NCBI GenBank assembly: GCA_964230215.1
Contig: CAXRGQ010000016.1
Coordinates: 738,598 to 802,597 of the forward strand
DNA: 64,000 nt
Origin: JAUILH01 sp964230215
GTDB taxonomy: Bacteria; Bacteroidota; Bacteroidia; Flavobacteriales_D; JAUILH01
Direction of reading: 5' to 3'
Made by a program: the position numbers and the translations under genes. Shown here in pieces: positions 17,388 through 26,168 of the stretch (its first letter is position 1; each line of letters starts with the position of its first letter). The notes beneath the pieces are model-generated. The model was not told the DNA's origin, ran no database searches, and saw nothing but the letters and a program-made list of their open reading frames with translations.

Positions 17388-17978
17388 ATGCGCTTAAAAT
17401 TTGTGAAATTTGCGGTCATGCTCAAGCCAAGCTCACCTCAAAAAATCATCATCACTGGTGCCCCAGGAACAGGAAAAACTTCCATCATAAAGGAACTTAA
17501 AGAGAGAGGATATAAGTGTTATGATGAAGTAGCTCGCACCGTTATTAAAGAAGAAATTGATAAGTCCGAATTCCTTCCCTGGATGGATGTAATTGGCTTC
17601 TCCAAAAAAGTAATCGCCGCCAGCCAGCTTAATATTAACGATTCGATGGCACACTCTACCTCTTTTTTCGACCGAGGGCTGCCAGATACAGTTGCATATT
17701 TACGAGTATCCAACATCAATCATGATTTAGGTATTGGCGATTTACTTCCTTCAATTAATTATTGTAAAAAAGTATTTATAACGCCTTTTTGGGCAGACAT
17801 CTACACCAATGATAACGAGAGAAGAGAATCAGAGGCACAAGCAAAAAAAATTGAAGAAGCCCTGATATCCACCTATCAAGATTATGGCTTTGAAATAGTT
17901 AACATTGAAATTGGCTCTGTAGAAGCGCGTACTCAGTTTGTGTTGGATGTCTTGTCTGAAAGTGAAATACTGGTTTAG
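17388..17978 (+). CDS. AAA/P-loop NTPase (AAA_28 type)
   Basis: 196 residues from ATG 17388, or 186 from ATG 17418. The latter sits 5 bases after GAAATTTG (one mismatch from TAnnTTTG) and directly precedes the conserved core, so it may be the true start. Motifs are IIITGAPGTGKTS (Walker A), YKCYDEVARTVIKEE, FFDRGLPDTVAYL, and a C-terminal helix. The family consists of small single-domain P-loop kinase-like ATPases of mostly unknown role. It overlaps the start of the ABC binding-protein gene by 32 bases, suggesting a functional link with that importer. Confidence 0.78.
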   Translation: MRLKFVKFAVMLKPSSPQKIIITGAPGTGKTSIIKELKERGYKCYDEVARTVIKEEIDKSEFLPWMDVIGFSKKVIAASQLNINDSMAHSTSFFDRGLPDTVAYLRVSNINHDLGIGDLLPSINYCKKVFITPFWADIYTNDNERRESEAQAKKIEEALISTYQDYGFEIVNIEIGSVEARTQFVLDVLSESEILV

Positions 17979-19077
17979 CCTAGCATTATGTGCTCTAGCT
18001 GTATCATGTGCAAACCATGATAAAGAAGTCTGCACAATAGACTTTGAGGATGCTAAATCGTTTACTGAGAACTCGAACCTCCTCCAGATAAGAAAGAATA
18101 AGGAATACTACTCCCTAAGTATTTCAAAACCCAATACAGCTGATAAAACCTACATCTTGGGTAATAAAGCTCCAAAAGAAAATTGTAAAAACTTTATTAA
18201 AATCCCAGCTAAACGTGTTGTTATATTTTCGGCATCTCACGTTTATATGATGGATACTCTTGGCTCAATCTCTTCAATCATTGCTTTCTCAAACGCCAAT
18301 TATTCGGGTAATTTCCGGCTACACGAAAACATCAATAATAAGCACATTAAAACCATTGGAGATTTTGCTACGTGTGATATTGAAACTATCCTAGATCTAA
18401 ATCCGGATCTGGTAATTATTTCAGGTGACCAGAATGAGAATTCAAAAGCTGAGCAAATTGAAAAAGCCGGCGTTCCTGTTATAGAAAACATTGAGTGGCT
18501 TGAGGCATCAGCATTAGGTAGAGCAGAGTGGATAAAACTTTTTGGCGTAGTCAGTGATAATTACACAGAGGCTGAGCGCATCTATTCGTCCATCAAACAA
18601 AACTACCAAACTGTTGAAGCGAAAGGTAAAGAACTTGGAACATCCAATCGGTATTTGATATACGGCATCCCTTATCAATCTTCTTGGATGGTGCCAGGAA
18701 GAAACAGTTTTATGGGCAATATGCTTCAAAAATCAGGTTTCAAGTATCCTTGGGGAAATAATAATAACACTGGCAGTGTTCCTATTGATCTAGAGACCAT
18801 TTTTAAGGATGAAAATGACGCATCTGTATGGTTAGGACCGACTGTAACTACCCAAGATGACCTAGATGTAATCGATTCACGCCTTAAAAACTTGGCTGCA
18901 TGGAAAAGAGGTGATGTGTACGAATTTGACAATGTACGTGGTGCCAATAACTTGAGTCTTTACTGGGAACAGAGTGTACTGCGTTGTGACTTACTGCTCC
19001 AAGACCTTATTCAAATTGCACATGATACCACTATATTCGATAAAGGCTTGTATTTTTATCGAAAATTAGACGATTGA
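17947..19077 (+). CDS. ABC transporter substrate-binding lipoprotein (cobalamin/siderophore type)
   Basis: About 376 residues from ATG 17947; a GTG at 17962 would give a cleaner signal (MKYWFSLALCALAVSC), so the exact start is open. The lipobox is AVSC. The mature protein has two TroA/BtuF-type lobes joined by a long helix: RVVIFSASHVYMMDTLGSISSIIAFS, DIETILDLNPDLVIISG, and ALGRAEWIKLFG, a signature of this class in Bacteroidota. It is followed by FecCD and FecE-type genes in overlapping order. Substrate could be vitamin B12, haem or a siderophore. Confidence 0.85.
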   Translation: MSCLKVKYWFSLALCALAVSCANHDKEVCTIDFEDAKSFTENSNLLQIRKNKEYYSLSISKPNTADKTYILGNKAPKENCKNFIKIPAKRVVIFSASHVYMMDTLGSISSIIAFSNANYSGNFRLHENINNKHIKTIGDFATCDIETILDLNPDLVIISGDQNENSKAEQIEKAGVPVIENIEWLEASALGRAEWIKLFGVVSDNYTEAERIYSSIKQNYQTVEAKGKELGTSNRYLIYGIPYQSSWMVPGRNSFMGNMLQKSGFKYPWGNNNNTGSVPIDLETIFKDENDASVWLGPTVTTQDDLDVIDSRLKNLAAWKRGDVYEFDNVRGANNLSLYWEQSVLRCDLLLQDLIQIAHDTTIFDKGLYFYRKLDD

Positions 19078-20066
19078 AGTCTTCACCCATAATATGGATT
19101 AGTTTTAGTCTAATAGCCTTGATTCTATTTGTTCTGGGCATTGGCATGGGTTCCGCAAACATTGATTTTTCAGATGCTTTGTCCTCACTATTTTCAAGCG
19201 AATCCACAAAAACATCTTATATAATTCAGGAGATTCGTTTGCCACGAACAATAGCTGCATTACTTGGTGGCGCAAGCTTAGCCGTAGCCGGTCTATTAAT
19301 GCAAACTCTATTCGCCAATGTTCTGGCGGGGCCGTATATCCTTGGGATTAGCAGTGGAGCCTCTTTAGCAGTTGCCATTGTTATGATGGCGGGGGGATTA
19401 GTGGGCTCATTTTTTATTCCCTTTGCGGCAATGCTTGGTTCGATGGCATTTGCTTTATTGATTTTACTGGCTGCGCGCTGGGTACGACAAAAAGTGTATT
19501 TACTTATTATTGGTGTGATGTTGGCCAGTTTTGGTAGTGCGTTTGTTGGTATTATTGAATATTTTGGAGAAGCGAATCAATTGAAGTCATTCGTTCTATG
19601 GTCGATGGGTGATTTTGGGGGTCTTACAGCAGATGATCTGGATGTATTTCTAACATTAAGTCTACTAAGTTTAGCATCCACTTTCTTTTTAATCGTTCCT
19701 TTAAACGCAATGTTGCTGGGAGATGAAGGTCTTCAAAGAGCCGGCATTAATCCAAAGAATAGCCGATTCGCCATTCTCATAGTTGCTGCTGTTTTAACTG
19801 GCGTTATTACGGCCTATTGCGGACCGATTGCTTTTATCGGCCTGGCGGTACCCAATATTGTTCGCTTTGTTGTAAAGTCACCTTCTCATCACATATTAAT
19901 TCCGCTGGTTATCTTATGTGGCGCTTGTGTCGGTATGTTTTGTGATTTGTTATCACGCCTGCCTGGTCAAGAAATCACACTTCCAGTAAATGTCATCAGT
20001 TCATTAATTGGTGCTCCAATTGTAGTATTAATTCTCCTTAGGAGACAAAGCCAGAGCATATCATGA
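19074..20066 (+). CDS. FecCD-family ABC transporter permease
   Basis: 330 residues with about ten transmembrane helices. Hallmarks are RLPRTIAALLGGASLAVAGLLMQTLFANVLAGPYILGISSGASL, GVITAYCGPIAFIGLAVPNIVR, and GQEITLPVNVISSLIGAPIVVLILLRR. The start is TTG at 19074, overlapping the TGA of the upstream gene; no in-frame ATG exists near the N-terminus, so TTG is well supported. A homodimer with the next-encoded ATPase is expected to form the importer. Confidence 0.92.
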   Translation: MKSSPIIWISFSLIALILFVLGIGMGSANIDFSDALSSLFSSESTKTSYIIQEIRLPRTIAALLGGASLAVAGLLMQTLFANVLAGPYILGISSGASLAVAIVMMAGGLVGSFFIPFAAMLGSMAFALLILLAARWVRQKVYLLIIGVMLASFGSAFVGIIEYFGEANQLKSFVLWSMGDFGGLTADDLDVFLTLSLLSLASTFFLIVPLNAMLLGDEGLQRAGINPKNSRFAILIVAAVLTGVITAYCGPIAFIGLAVPNIVRFVVKSPSHHILIPLVILCGACVGMFCDLLSRLPGQEITLPVNVISSLIGAPIVVLILLRRQSQSIS

Positions 20067-20776
20067 TTGAGGTTAAGGACTTAACAGTTGGATACAAAAG
20101 TGCTTTAATCAAGATTGAGAGCACATCATTTGAAGCTGGCAAACTTTATCTTCTAAGTGGGAGAAACGGAAGTGGTAAATCTACCTTGTTAAAGACATTG
20201 GGAGGCATCATTAAACCGCTTTCAGGCTCCTTCAAAATTGATGGTGTGCCCAGCTCTAGCTTATCACAAAGACAATTTGCAAAAAAAGCCTGTTATATTG
20301 GAAATAGAGTGCCCATTGCAGATGGAATGAGATTAATTGATATTGTTGCTCATGGGAGAATACCTCACCTCTCACTAGGCGGGCGTTTAAAAACTGATGA
20401 CATCACAATAATCAGCCATGCGATAGAGTCTATTGGGATTACTGATATTTGCCAACAACAAGCGAGTATGTCAAGCGATGGGGAGTTGCAAAAAGCTTTT
20501 ATTGCGTCTGGTTTAGCACAAGAAACGCCAATCATTCTTTTGGACGAACCCACTGCGCATTTAGATTTAGCTAGTCGGCGAGAGTTTTGGGCCAAGCTCC
20601 AAACCCTGTGTCACTCACAGAATAAATGTATAGTGGTAGCCAGTCACAATATAGACATGGCAGAGCTTTTTGCCGATGAAATGCTTATTCTCTATCAAAA
20701 CAGTCTTAACGACAAGTCATCAACAAGCTTCAATGAAGCACTTGCTCACTTAAAAGGAGAAAAATGGGAGAACTAA
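20063..20776 (+). CDS. ABC transporter ATP-binding protein (FecE/BtuD type)
   Basis: 237 residues. Walker A is GRNGSGKST, Walker B IILLDEPTAHLDL, and the H-loop VVASHNID. The signature motif is the divergent MSSDGELQK in place of LSGGERQR; a Bacteroidota form of this ATPase often reads LSDGE-QK, so it is probably functional. Start ATG overlaps the permease stop (ATGA). The 3' end overlaps a 36-codon membrane ORF. Confidence 0.92.
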   Translation: MIEVKDLTVGYKSALIKIESTSFEAGKLYLLSGRNGSGKSTLLKTLGGIIKPLSGSFKIDGVPSSSLSQRQFAKKACYIGNRVPIADGMRLIDIVAHGRIPHLSLGGRLKTDDITIISHAIESIGITDICQQQASMSSDGELQKAFIASGLAQETPIILLDEPTAHLDLASRREFWAKLQTLCHSQNKCIVVASHNIDMAELFADEMLILYQNSLNDKSSTSFNEALAHLKGEKWEN

Positions 20777-20874
20777 AACGTAAATGGAAAAAATATTACC
20801 CCTACTTTATTGACGTTTGGCAATATCTACTGCTAATTCTGATATTTATTTTGGCGGCAGTTTTTATTCTGTAG
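20764..20874 (+). CDS. Small single-span membrane protein (36 aa)
   Basis: An ATG-started frame that overlaps the ATPase gene by 13 bases and encodes 36 residues. The basic/aromatic N-terminus (MGELKRKWKKYYPYF) is followed by one hydrophobic helix (YLLLILIFILAAVFIL). The positive-inside start and clean transmembrane segment make it a credible microprotein translated by coupling to the ATPase. It could be a small accessory subunit of the importer. Its last 11 bases overlap the convergent map gene. No family recognised. Confidence 0.55.
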   Translation: MGELKRKWKKYYPYFIDVWQYLLLILIFILAAVFIL

Positions 20875-21676
20875 TCGCAAACCTACTTCTTGGTGTTGTG
20901 CGCGGAATTCCGAGAGCATCCTCTACAAAATCAAAGGTAGATAGAATTTCAGGTTTACCGTCAATAAGAGCTACATCATGTTCGAAATGCGCACTTGGCT
21001 TACCATCTGCCGTTACAATTGTCCAACCATCATTAAGTTGACTCACACGATGAGTACCCATGTTTATCATTGGTTCTATAGCTATTGTAAGCCCATTTTC
21101 CATCTTTGCTCCTCTACCCTTTTTACCAAAATTTGGGACCTGAGGGTCTTCGTGAAGAGAACGGCCTAATCCATGACCTACCAGCTCTCGTACAACTCCG
21201 TAGCCGTCTTTTTCCGCATTCCATTGAATCGTAGAGCTAATATCTCCAATGCGCCCACCTTCTCTCATCTCATTTATTCCAAGGTATAGGTAATCTCTGG
21301 TTCGTTCACAAAGCCTACGTTTCTCCGCGCTTACATCACCTACATAAAACGTATAGGCGTGGTCACCATAAAATCCATGCAAAATAGAGCCACAGTCAAC
21401 TGAAACAATATCACCGTTCTCAAGTGGTCGTTTAGTTGGCAATCCATGAACAACTTGCTCATTTACTGAGGTTAAAATAGTACTAGGACAATCATAAAGA
21501 CCCAAAAAACCAGGCAATGCACCCATATCGCGGATGAACTCCTCTGCTTTTTTATCGAGCGACAAGGTAGTAACCCCTGGCTTGATTTCTTTCGCAAGCA
21601 TCCCCAGTGTTTTTGACACTACCAAAGCTGCTTCCCTCATCAATTCTATTTCTTCTAGAGTCTTTAAATGAATCAT
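20864..21676 (-). CDS. map: Methionine aminopeptidase, type I
   Basis: 270 residues from ATG 21676. An upstream in-frame TTG (21697) is part of the -7 element TATCTTTG and is rejected as start. It removes N-terminal Met from nascent proteins. Metal-binding and catalytic residues appear in VNEQVVHGLP (His), VSVDCGSILHGFYGDHAYTF (two Asp), GHGLGRSLHEDPQVPNFG (His), IEPMINMG (Glu) and SAHFEHDVAL (Glu). The length is slightly above the usual 250-260. Confidence 0.94.
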   Translation of the reverse strand: MIHLKTLEEIELMREAALVVSKTLGMLAKEIKPGVTTLSLDKKAEEFIRDMGALPGFLGLYDCPSTILTSVNEQVVHGLPTKRPLENGDIVSVDCGSILHGFYGDHAYTFYVGDVSAEKRRLCERTRDYLYLGINEMREGGRIGDISSTIQWNAEKDGYGVVRELVGHGLGRSLHEDPQVPNFGKKGRGAKMENGLTIAIEPMINMGTHRVSQLNDGWTIVTADGKPSAHFEHDVALIDGKPEILSTFDFVEDALGIPRTTPRSRFATTE

Positions 21677-21694
21677 TTTTGCTAGATTTATGGG

Positions 21695-21702
21695 CAAAGA
21701 TA
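21695..21702 (-). promoter_or_regulatory. -7 promoter element TATCTTTG for map
   Basis: Exact TAnnTTTG on the minus strand, 18 bases before the map ATG. The divergent gene at 21713 begins 11 bases away, so the two promoters must overlap. Confidence 0.65.
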
Positions 21703-21712
21703 CTATTTGAAT

Positions 21713-22135
21713 ATGGATTTCACCTCACTCAATAATTCGGAAAAAAAAAGAACACTCATTGCATTATTGATTACCATGGCCAATGCAGACCTTGAACTGC
21801 ATCCAAATGAGGCCGTGTACATATTCACTTTTGCTAAACAAGTGGGATTAGCACGAGAGGATGTGATTGAAATTTCTAAGACCTATAACAAAATGAGTCT
21901 GGAGATCCCCAAAGCGGACGTTCAGCGAGTTGAATATTTCTTGTATGCACTGACAGTTATGAAAGCTGATGGCGATATCTCGAAAGATGAGGAGCACACA
22001 GCCATGAAGATAGCACTTACGTTAGGAATTCGACAAGCCATGGCACACGATATTATTGAAATGCAGCGGCATGAATTGGAAGATGGATTTGATCCAGAGC
22101 GCCTTAACGAGATTATTCTGAAGTACGTGAATTAA
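21713..22135 (+). CDS. TerB-like (tellurite-resistance-fold) protein
   Basis: 140 residues from ATG 21713; the in-frame TTG at 21707 belongs to a TATTTG promoter-like string. All-helical with the acidic TerB repeat pattern: LLITMANADLELHPNEAVYIF and ALTVMKADGDISKDEEHTAMKIALTLGI, each with the D-G/E-D-E metal-site-like spacing. Its function is unknown; TerB-domain proteins often bind divalent cations. The 3' end overlaps rdgB convergently by 23 bases. Confidence 0.7.
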   Translation: MDFTSLNNSEKKRTLIALLITMANADLELHPNEAVYIFTFAKQVGLAREDVIEISKTYNKMSLEIPKADVQRVEYFLYALTVMKADGDISKDEEHTAMKIALTLGIRQAMAHDIIEMQRHELEDGFDPERLNEIILKYVN

Positions 22136-22694
22136 GCCAATCACTGAATTTCTTAACGGCAATTCCGCGATGAGATATTCGGTTTTTCTCTTCTTGGCTC
22201 ATTTCTGCAAACGATATATCATAGCCTTCTGGCATAAACAAGGGATCATAACCAAATCCTTGTGCCCCTTTTTTTTCATGCAGAATGCCCCCTTTCACAT
22301 GACCTTCAAAATAATGACTGTCTTTACCATCAATAAAGGCTATTACTGTTCTAAACTGAGCCGATCTATTTTCGCATCCATCCATCTCCTTGAGCAGTAA
22401 ATCCATATTGTCTTCAGACGAACATTGAGGCCCAGCATACCTTGCAGAGAAAACGCCTGGTCTACCATTTAGAGCATCAACTTCAAGCCCCGTGTCATCA
22501 GCAAAACATGGTAATTTACAAAGGTCGAATATAAATTGAGCCTTTTGCATTGCATTCTCCTGCAATGTCTCATGATCTTCCGGAATGTCCGTATCGATAT
22601 TGATATCAGCCAAGCTCAAGACCTCAACATTGGAAAGAACCGCACGAATTTCTTTAAGTTTATTCGGGTTATTTGTAGCAAAAACTACCTTCAT
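22113..22694 (-). CDS. rdgB: Non-canonical purine NTP pyrophosphatase (RdgB/HAM1)
   Basis: 193 residues, full length. It hydrolyses dITP/XTP/ITP to the monophosphates and cleans the nucleotide pool. Motifs are FATNNPNKLKEIRAVL (substrate loop), ADDTGLEVDALNGRPGVFSARYAG, GFGYDPLFMPEG and EKNRISHRG. Its ATG overlaps the stop of the upstream glycosyltransferase (ATGA), so this housekeeping gene is the tail of a glycan operon. Confidence 0.95.
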   Translation of the reverse strand: MKVVFATNNPNKLKEIRAVLSNVEVLSLADINIDTDIPEDHETLQENAMQKAQFIFDLCKLPCFADDTGLEVDALNGRPGVFSARYAGPQCSSEDNMDLLLKEMDGCENRSAQFRTVIAFIDGKDSHYFEGHVKGGILHEKKGAQGFGYDPLFMPEGYDISFAEMSQEEKNRISHRGIAVKKFSDWLNSRTSE

Positions 22695-23803
22695 TTTAAC
22701 AAGGATTTATACACTTTTTCGAGCTGTTTAGCTGACTTTTCAAGGCTGAATTTTTCTCTCACAAATTCTTTCCCATTCTCCGAAAACGCTTGTCTTAGCT
22801 CGAAATCGCCAGCCAATTTAAGGATAGCCTTTGCCAATTGATCTGTATCCCTGTTATCAACTAGCAATCCGCTTTTGCGGTGTTCGAAGAGTTCTCTTGG
22901 GCCACCGCAGTCGGAGGCGATTAGGGGGATGCCGCAGTACAATGATTCAAGACTCACATATGAAAAAGACTCCGATTCAGAAAACATTATTGAGATATCA
23001 TACGCATCAAACAGGGCTTGATTAGCGGGAGTAAAAGGCTTGAATTGAACTTTATCAGTGAAGCCATTCTCTTCCACAAAGAGTAGTAATTTTTTTCCGA
23101 ATTTGGATTCGTTAGGCTTACCTCCCACAAAGGTCAAATGTAAATTATCATCCTGCCTAATTGCCTTCGAAAATGCCTTTAAAATTAAGTCCTGGCCTTT
23201 ACCTTTAACAAAACTCCCTAGTGCCAGTAACTTCACCGGTTTCTTCTCGCTCCTCTTTTTAATTTGACTAATTCTAGTCGTCATCAATGGATCATAGATT
23301 GTGGTGATGTTTTTTGAATACTCTTTGACTTCTTTTCTTACCGCATCCGAAACACAAATGATAGCATCTGCATGCTTTGCCACTTTCTTCATGAAATACG
23401 GATAGACAAGACGGAGATAAGAGTGTCTCATCAATCTCACATGATAGACCAAATTTAGATCAGGATGATTCTTTTTAAGTCTTACTCCTATTTGATTGTA
23501 AAAGTCATTTACGTGAATGATGGAGACACCTTCAGATTTTACGTATTCATATACCTGCTTAGCGTTCTCTTTTAGATGCTGCTTATATCTAACTGACTTT
23601 AAGTCTTTGGAAAGTTCATGAAATGGCACGGTGAAATAAGGCAGTCCATGCTCCGATAGATAATTAGCAATAGTTGACTGTTCATCAATACAAAAGTGGA
23701 ACTCATATTTGTCCTTGAGAGCCGACACACTGAGTGTAAGCGACTTAAAAGCACCCGTGAAATATTTTGAATTATCAATAATGAGAACCTTATGCATCTT
23801 CAA
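22691..23803 (-). CDS. Glycosyltransferase family 4
   Basis: 370 residues, GT-B fold. The C-terminal Glycos_transf_1 domain shows LLALGSFVKGKGQDLILKAFS, FTPANQALFDAYDISIMFSESESFSYVSLESLYCGIPLIASDCGGPRE. That includes the E-x7-E type nucleotide-sugar motif. Sugar and acceptor are unknown. It overlaps neighbours on both sides (14 bases with the upstream GT, 4 with rdgB). Confidence 0.88.
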   Translation of the reverse strand: MKMHKVLIIDNSKYFTGAFKSLTLSVSALKDKYEFHFCIDEQSTIANYLSEHGLPYFTVPFHELSKDLKSVRYKQHLKENAKQVYEYVKSEGVSIIHVNDFYNQIGVRLKKNHPDLNLVYHVRLMRHSYLRLVYPYFMKKVAKHADAIICVSDAVRKEVKEYSKNITTIYDPLMTTRISQIKKRSEKKPVKLLALGSFVKGKGQDLILKAFSKAIRQDDNLHLTFVGGKPNESKFGKKLLLFVEENGFTDKVQFKPFTPANQALFDAYDISIMFSESESFSYVSLESLYCGIPLIASDCGGPRELFEHRKSGLLVDNRDTDQLAKAILKLAGDFELRQAFSENGKEFVREKFSLEKSAKQLEKVYKSLLK

Positions 23804-24956
23804 TTACTTTGTTCCACTGTTCCATAACTTTTTCAATCGAGAACCTGTTAAAACTTATCTTATCAATTTGTTTTGACTTATCCTTAGATAACTCAGTCTT
23901 GATTCTATTTGCAAAATTACGATTATTTGAATCCGCCAATATTAAATTTTCTTCTAGTCCAAACACTCTAAGAATTTCTTTGGGTCCGTATGGGACGTCT
24001 TTTGCTAGCACATTTGTCCCTGAATATAGTGCTTCCAATAAAGCTTTTCCGAACCCTTCATGGAAGGAGTTCATAATATACAAATCACTAGCTTTTAAAA
24101 ACGGGTAAACATTCTCCCGATGGGGTATAAAGTGAATGGATGAAGAACTAGGTGGACTATCAGTATTGTGCCAATTAGAACAAGATAAGTTCTTAGACTC
24201 CGCATGAACGATTAATTTCTCTAGCAAATCTCCTGAACCCATTATAATCAGTTTAGCTTGGTTTCCTTCATTCAAGAATAAATCAAATACATCTATCAAT
24301 TCCTCATAGCCTTTCTCTGGAGCCAACCTACCATGTGAAATGATTGTTTTTTGATTAAAAACACCTAGGTATTTAGATGGAATATCTTCGCGTAAAAGGT
24401 CGTTGATTCTATCAAAGTCAAAGGCATTTGGGATACATATTATTTTCTTTTCGTCCAAGGACATGTCAGTGATCAATTCTCTTCTTAAACCTTCACTTAT
24501 TGCAACAATTAAATTGGCTCTTTTATATAATCTTGGAATAAGGAATCGCTTTCTAAGCTTGCCTTTCAACCCAGCAATATTTTGATCATATCTTTTACTC
24601 CCTCGCACACTTAAAACTGTCAAGCTTGACTTATTACTACATAGGGCATTTATATAATTAGCTCCCTCTAAGAAACTAATGCTCACATCCGCCTGAGCTT
24701 CATTCAGAACTTGCTTAAAATCATTTTTTCGCTGCAAGAAATCTCTAATTTTGCCCAACAGAGAATTACTGCGCTTACCCTTACCAATTAAAATATTAGT
24801 TGTACCCTTTAAATCTTGAAAATCAATTTTAGAGAAAGATGCGACGGTTACTTTATGACTTAGTGCCAAATAATTTGCCAAAGTAATAAATGAGGTTTCT
24901 GCTCCGCCCTTTCCCAAATCTGGGATAAGCATTACTATGTTTTTACAAACTTTCAA
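23790..24956 (-). CDS. Glycosyltransferase family 4
   Basis: 388 residues. The N-terminal GT-B motif is IVMLIPDLGKGGAETSFITLANYL; the C-terminal domain has ISHGRLAPEKGYEELIDVF, IPHRENVYPFLKASDLYIMNSFHEGFGKALLEALYSG and DVPYGPKEIL. It is similar in layout to the following GT4 but not a close copy. It overlaps the WecB-type gene by 4 bases and belongs to the same minus-strand operon. Confidence 0.88.
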   Translation of the reverse strand: MKVCKNIVMLIPDLGKGGAETSFITLANYLALSHKVTVASFSKIDFQDLKGTTNILIGKGKRSNSLLGKIRDFLQRKNDFKQVLNEAQADVSISFLEGANYINALCSNKSSLTVLSVRGSKRYDQNIAGLKGKLRKRFLIPRLYKRANLIVAISEGLRRELITDMSLDEKKIICIPNAFDFDRINDLLREDIPSKYLGVFNQKTIISHGRLAPEKGYEELIDVFDLFLNEGNQAKLIIMGSGDLLEKLIVHAESKNLSCSNWHNTDSPPSSSSIHFIPHRENVYPFLKASDLYIMNSFHEGFGKALLEALYSGTNVLAKDVPYGPKEILRVFGLEENLILADSNNRNFANRIKTELSKDKSKQIDKISFNRFSIEKVMEQWNKVIEDA

Positions 24957-26074
24957 TTGGAGAAATGACTGTTAATAATCTTGGCAATTTGAATTGATGT
25001 AGTGCCATCTCCATATGGATTTGAGATATTTTTAAAACTATCTTTATACTCCTCATCATACAATAATCGAGAGGCCTCAGCGATGATTTTATTTTTATCA
25101 CTTCCTACTAAAATCCCATTCCCAGACTCAATCACTTCAGTTCTTTCCGTAGTTTCTCGCAATACTAACACTGGTAACCCAAAGGAAGGTGCTTCCTCTT
25201 GAATGCCGCCAGAGTCCGTCATAACAAAATCAACCTTTGAGTATAAGAATATAATTTCTTGGTAGCTAAGTGGTGGGGATAACATTATATTTTTTGGTAG
25301 GCTAAGTCCATAAATAAAACCCTTTACTTGGGGATTCGGATGCACTGGACAAATGAAACTTGTCTCTGGAAATTTTTCAGCTAGTTCAATTAAAGCCTGA
25401 TAAATTGATTTCAGTCCATCCCCGAAATTCTCACGTCTGTGTGTGGTTACTAAAACCGATTTACTGGTACTAAGCGCATCAAGAAACTTGGTTTCATAAT
25501 CTCGATTATTAATCTTTTGACTTATGATTTTAAGTGCATCAATTACCGTGTTGCCCACAACAAATTTCTCACCTTGTATGCTTTCATTTTCTAGTACCTT
25601 GAGGTTCTTGTTTGTTGGGCAAAAATGAAAGTCCGCCAACTGAGATATAATTCTTCTATTTATTTCTTCAGGGAATGGATGAAGTTTATTATCTGTTCTG
25701 AGGCCAGCTTCAACATGAGCCACCTTTATTCCGTGATAAAATGCCTCTAGCGCGGCAACCATACCGCTTGTAGTATCGCCTTGAACAATTACTAAATCAT
25801 AAGAGTTTGATACAAATATATCCTTGAATGATTGGTGTAATGCAATTGTCAAAGACGATAGAGAGTCATCACTACGATTCAATTCTAATTTAATGGAGTC
25901 ATGAATACCAAAATTTGCAAGAACATTATCTACTATCTCCACGTGCTGACCTGTCAGTAATAAATCAACCTTATTGCCTTCTGCTCCTGATAGTGCCAAA
26001 TACAAGGGTGCTAGTTTTATAGCTTCAGGCCGCGTGCCCACCACAATCCCAATATTTCCAGAATCCGAATTCAT
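24953..26074 (-). CDS. wecB: UDP-N-acetylglucosamine 2-epimerase (non-hydrolysing), copy 1
   Basis: 373 residues. It interconverts UDP-GlcNAc and UDP-ManNAc for surface polysaccharide synthesis. Family motifs are IGIVVGTRPEAIKLAPLYLAL, TGQHVEIVD, VIVQGDTTSGMVAALEAFYHGIKVAHVEAGLRT, PFPEEINRRI, VTTHRRENFGD and VMTDSGGIQEEAPSFGLPVLVLRETTERTE. It is the first gene of a four-gene minus-strand operon (wecB, GT4, GT4, rdgB). A second, divergent copy occurs at 38676. Confidence 0.93.
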   Translation of the reverse strand: MNSDSGNIGIVVGTRPEAIKLAPLYLALSGAEGNKVDLLLTGQHVEIVDNVLANFGIHDSIKLELNRSDDSLSSLTIALHQSFKDIFVSNSYDLVIVQGDTTSGMVAALEAFYHGIKVAHVEAGLRTDNKLHPFPEEINRRIISQLADFHFCPTNKNLKVLENESIQGEKFVVGNTVIDALKIISQKINNRDYETKFLDALSTSKSVLVTTHRRENFGDGLKSIYQALIELAEKFPETSFICPVHPNPQVKGFIYGLSLPKNIMLSPPLSYQEIIFLYSKVDFVMTDSGGIQEEAPSFGLPVLVLRETTERTEVIESGNGILVGSDKNKIIAEASRLLYDEEYKDSFKNISNPYGDGTTSIQIAKIINSHFSN

Positions 26075-26168
26075 AATATAACCTCTAATTTAGAATTTAA
26101 TACGACACCTATCATCAAATTAATAGTATATTCAAGCTTACTTATTGCTGATACTAAAATTGTAATTT

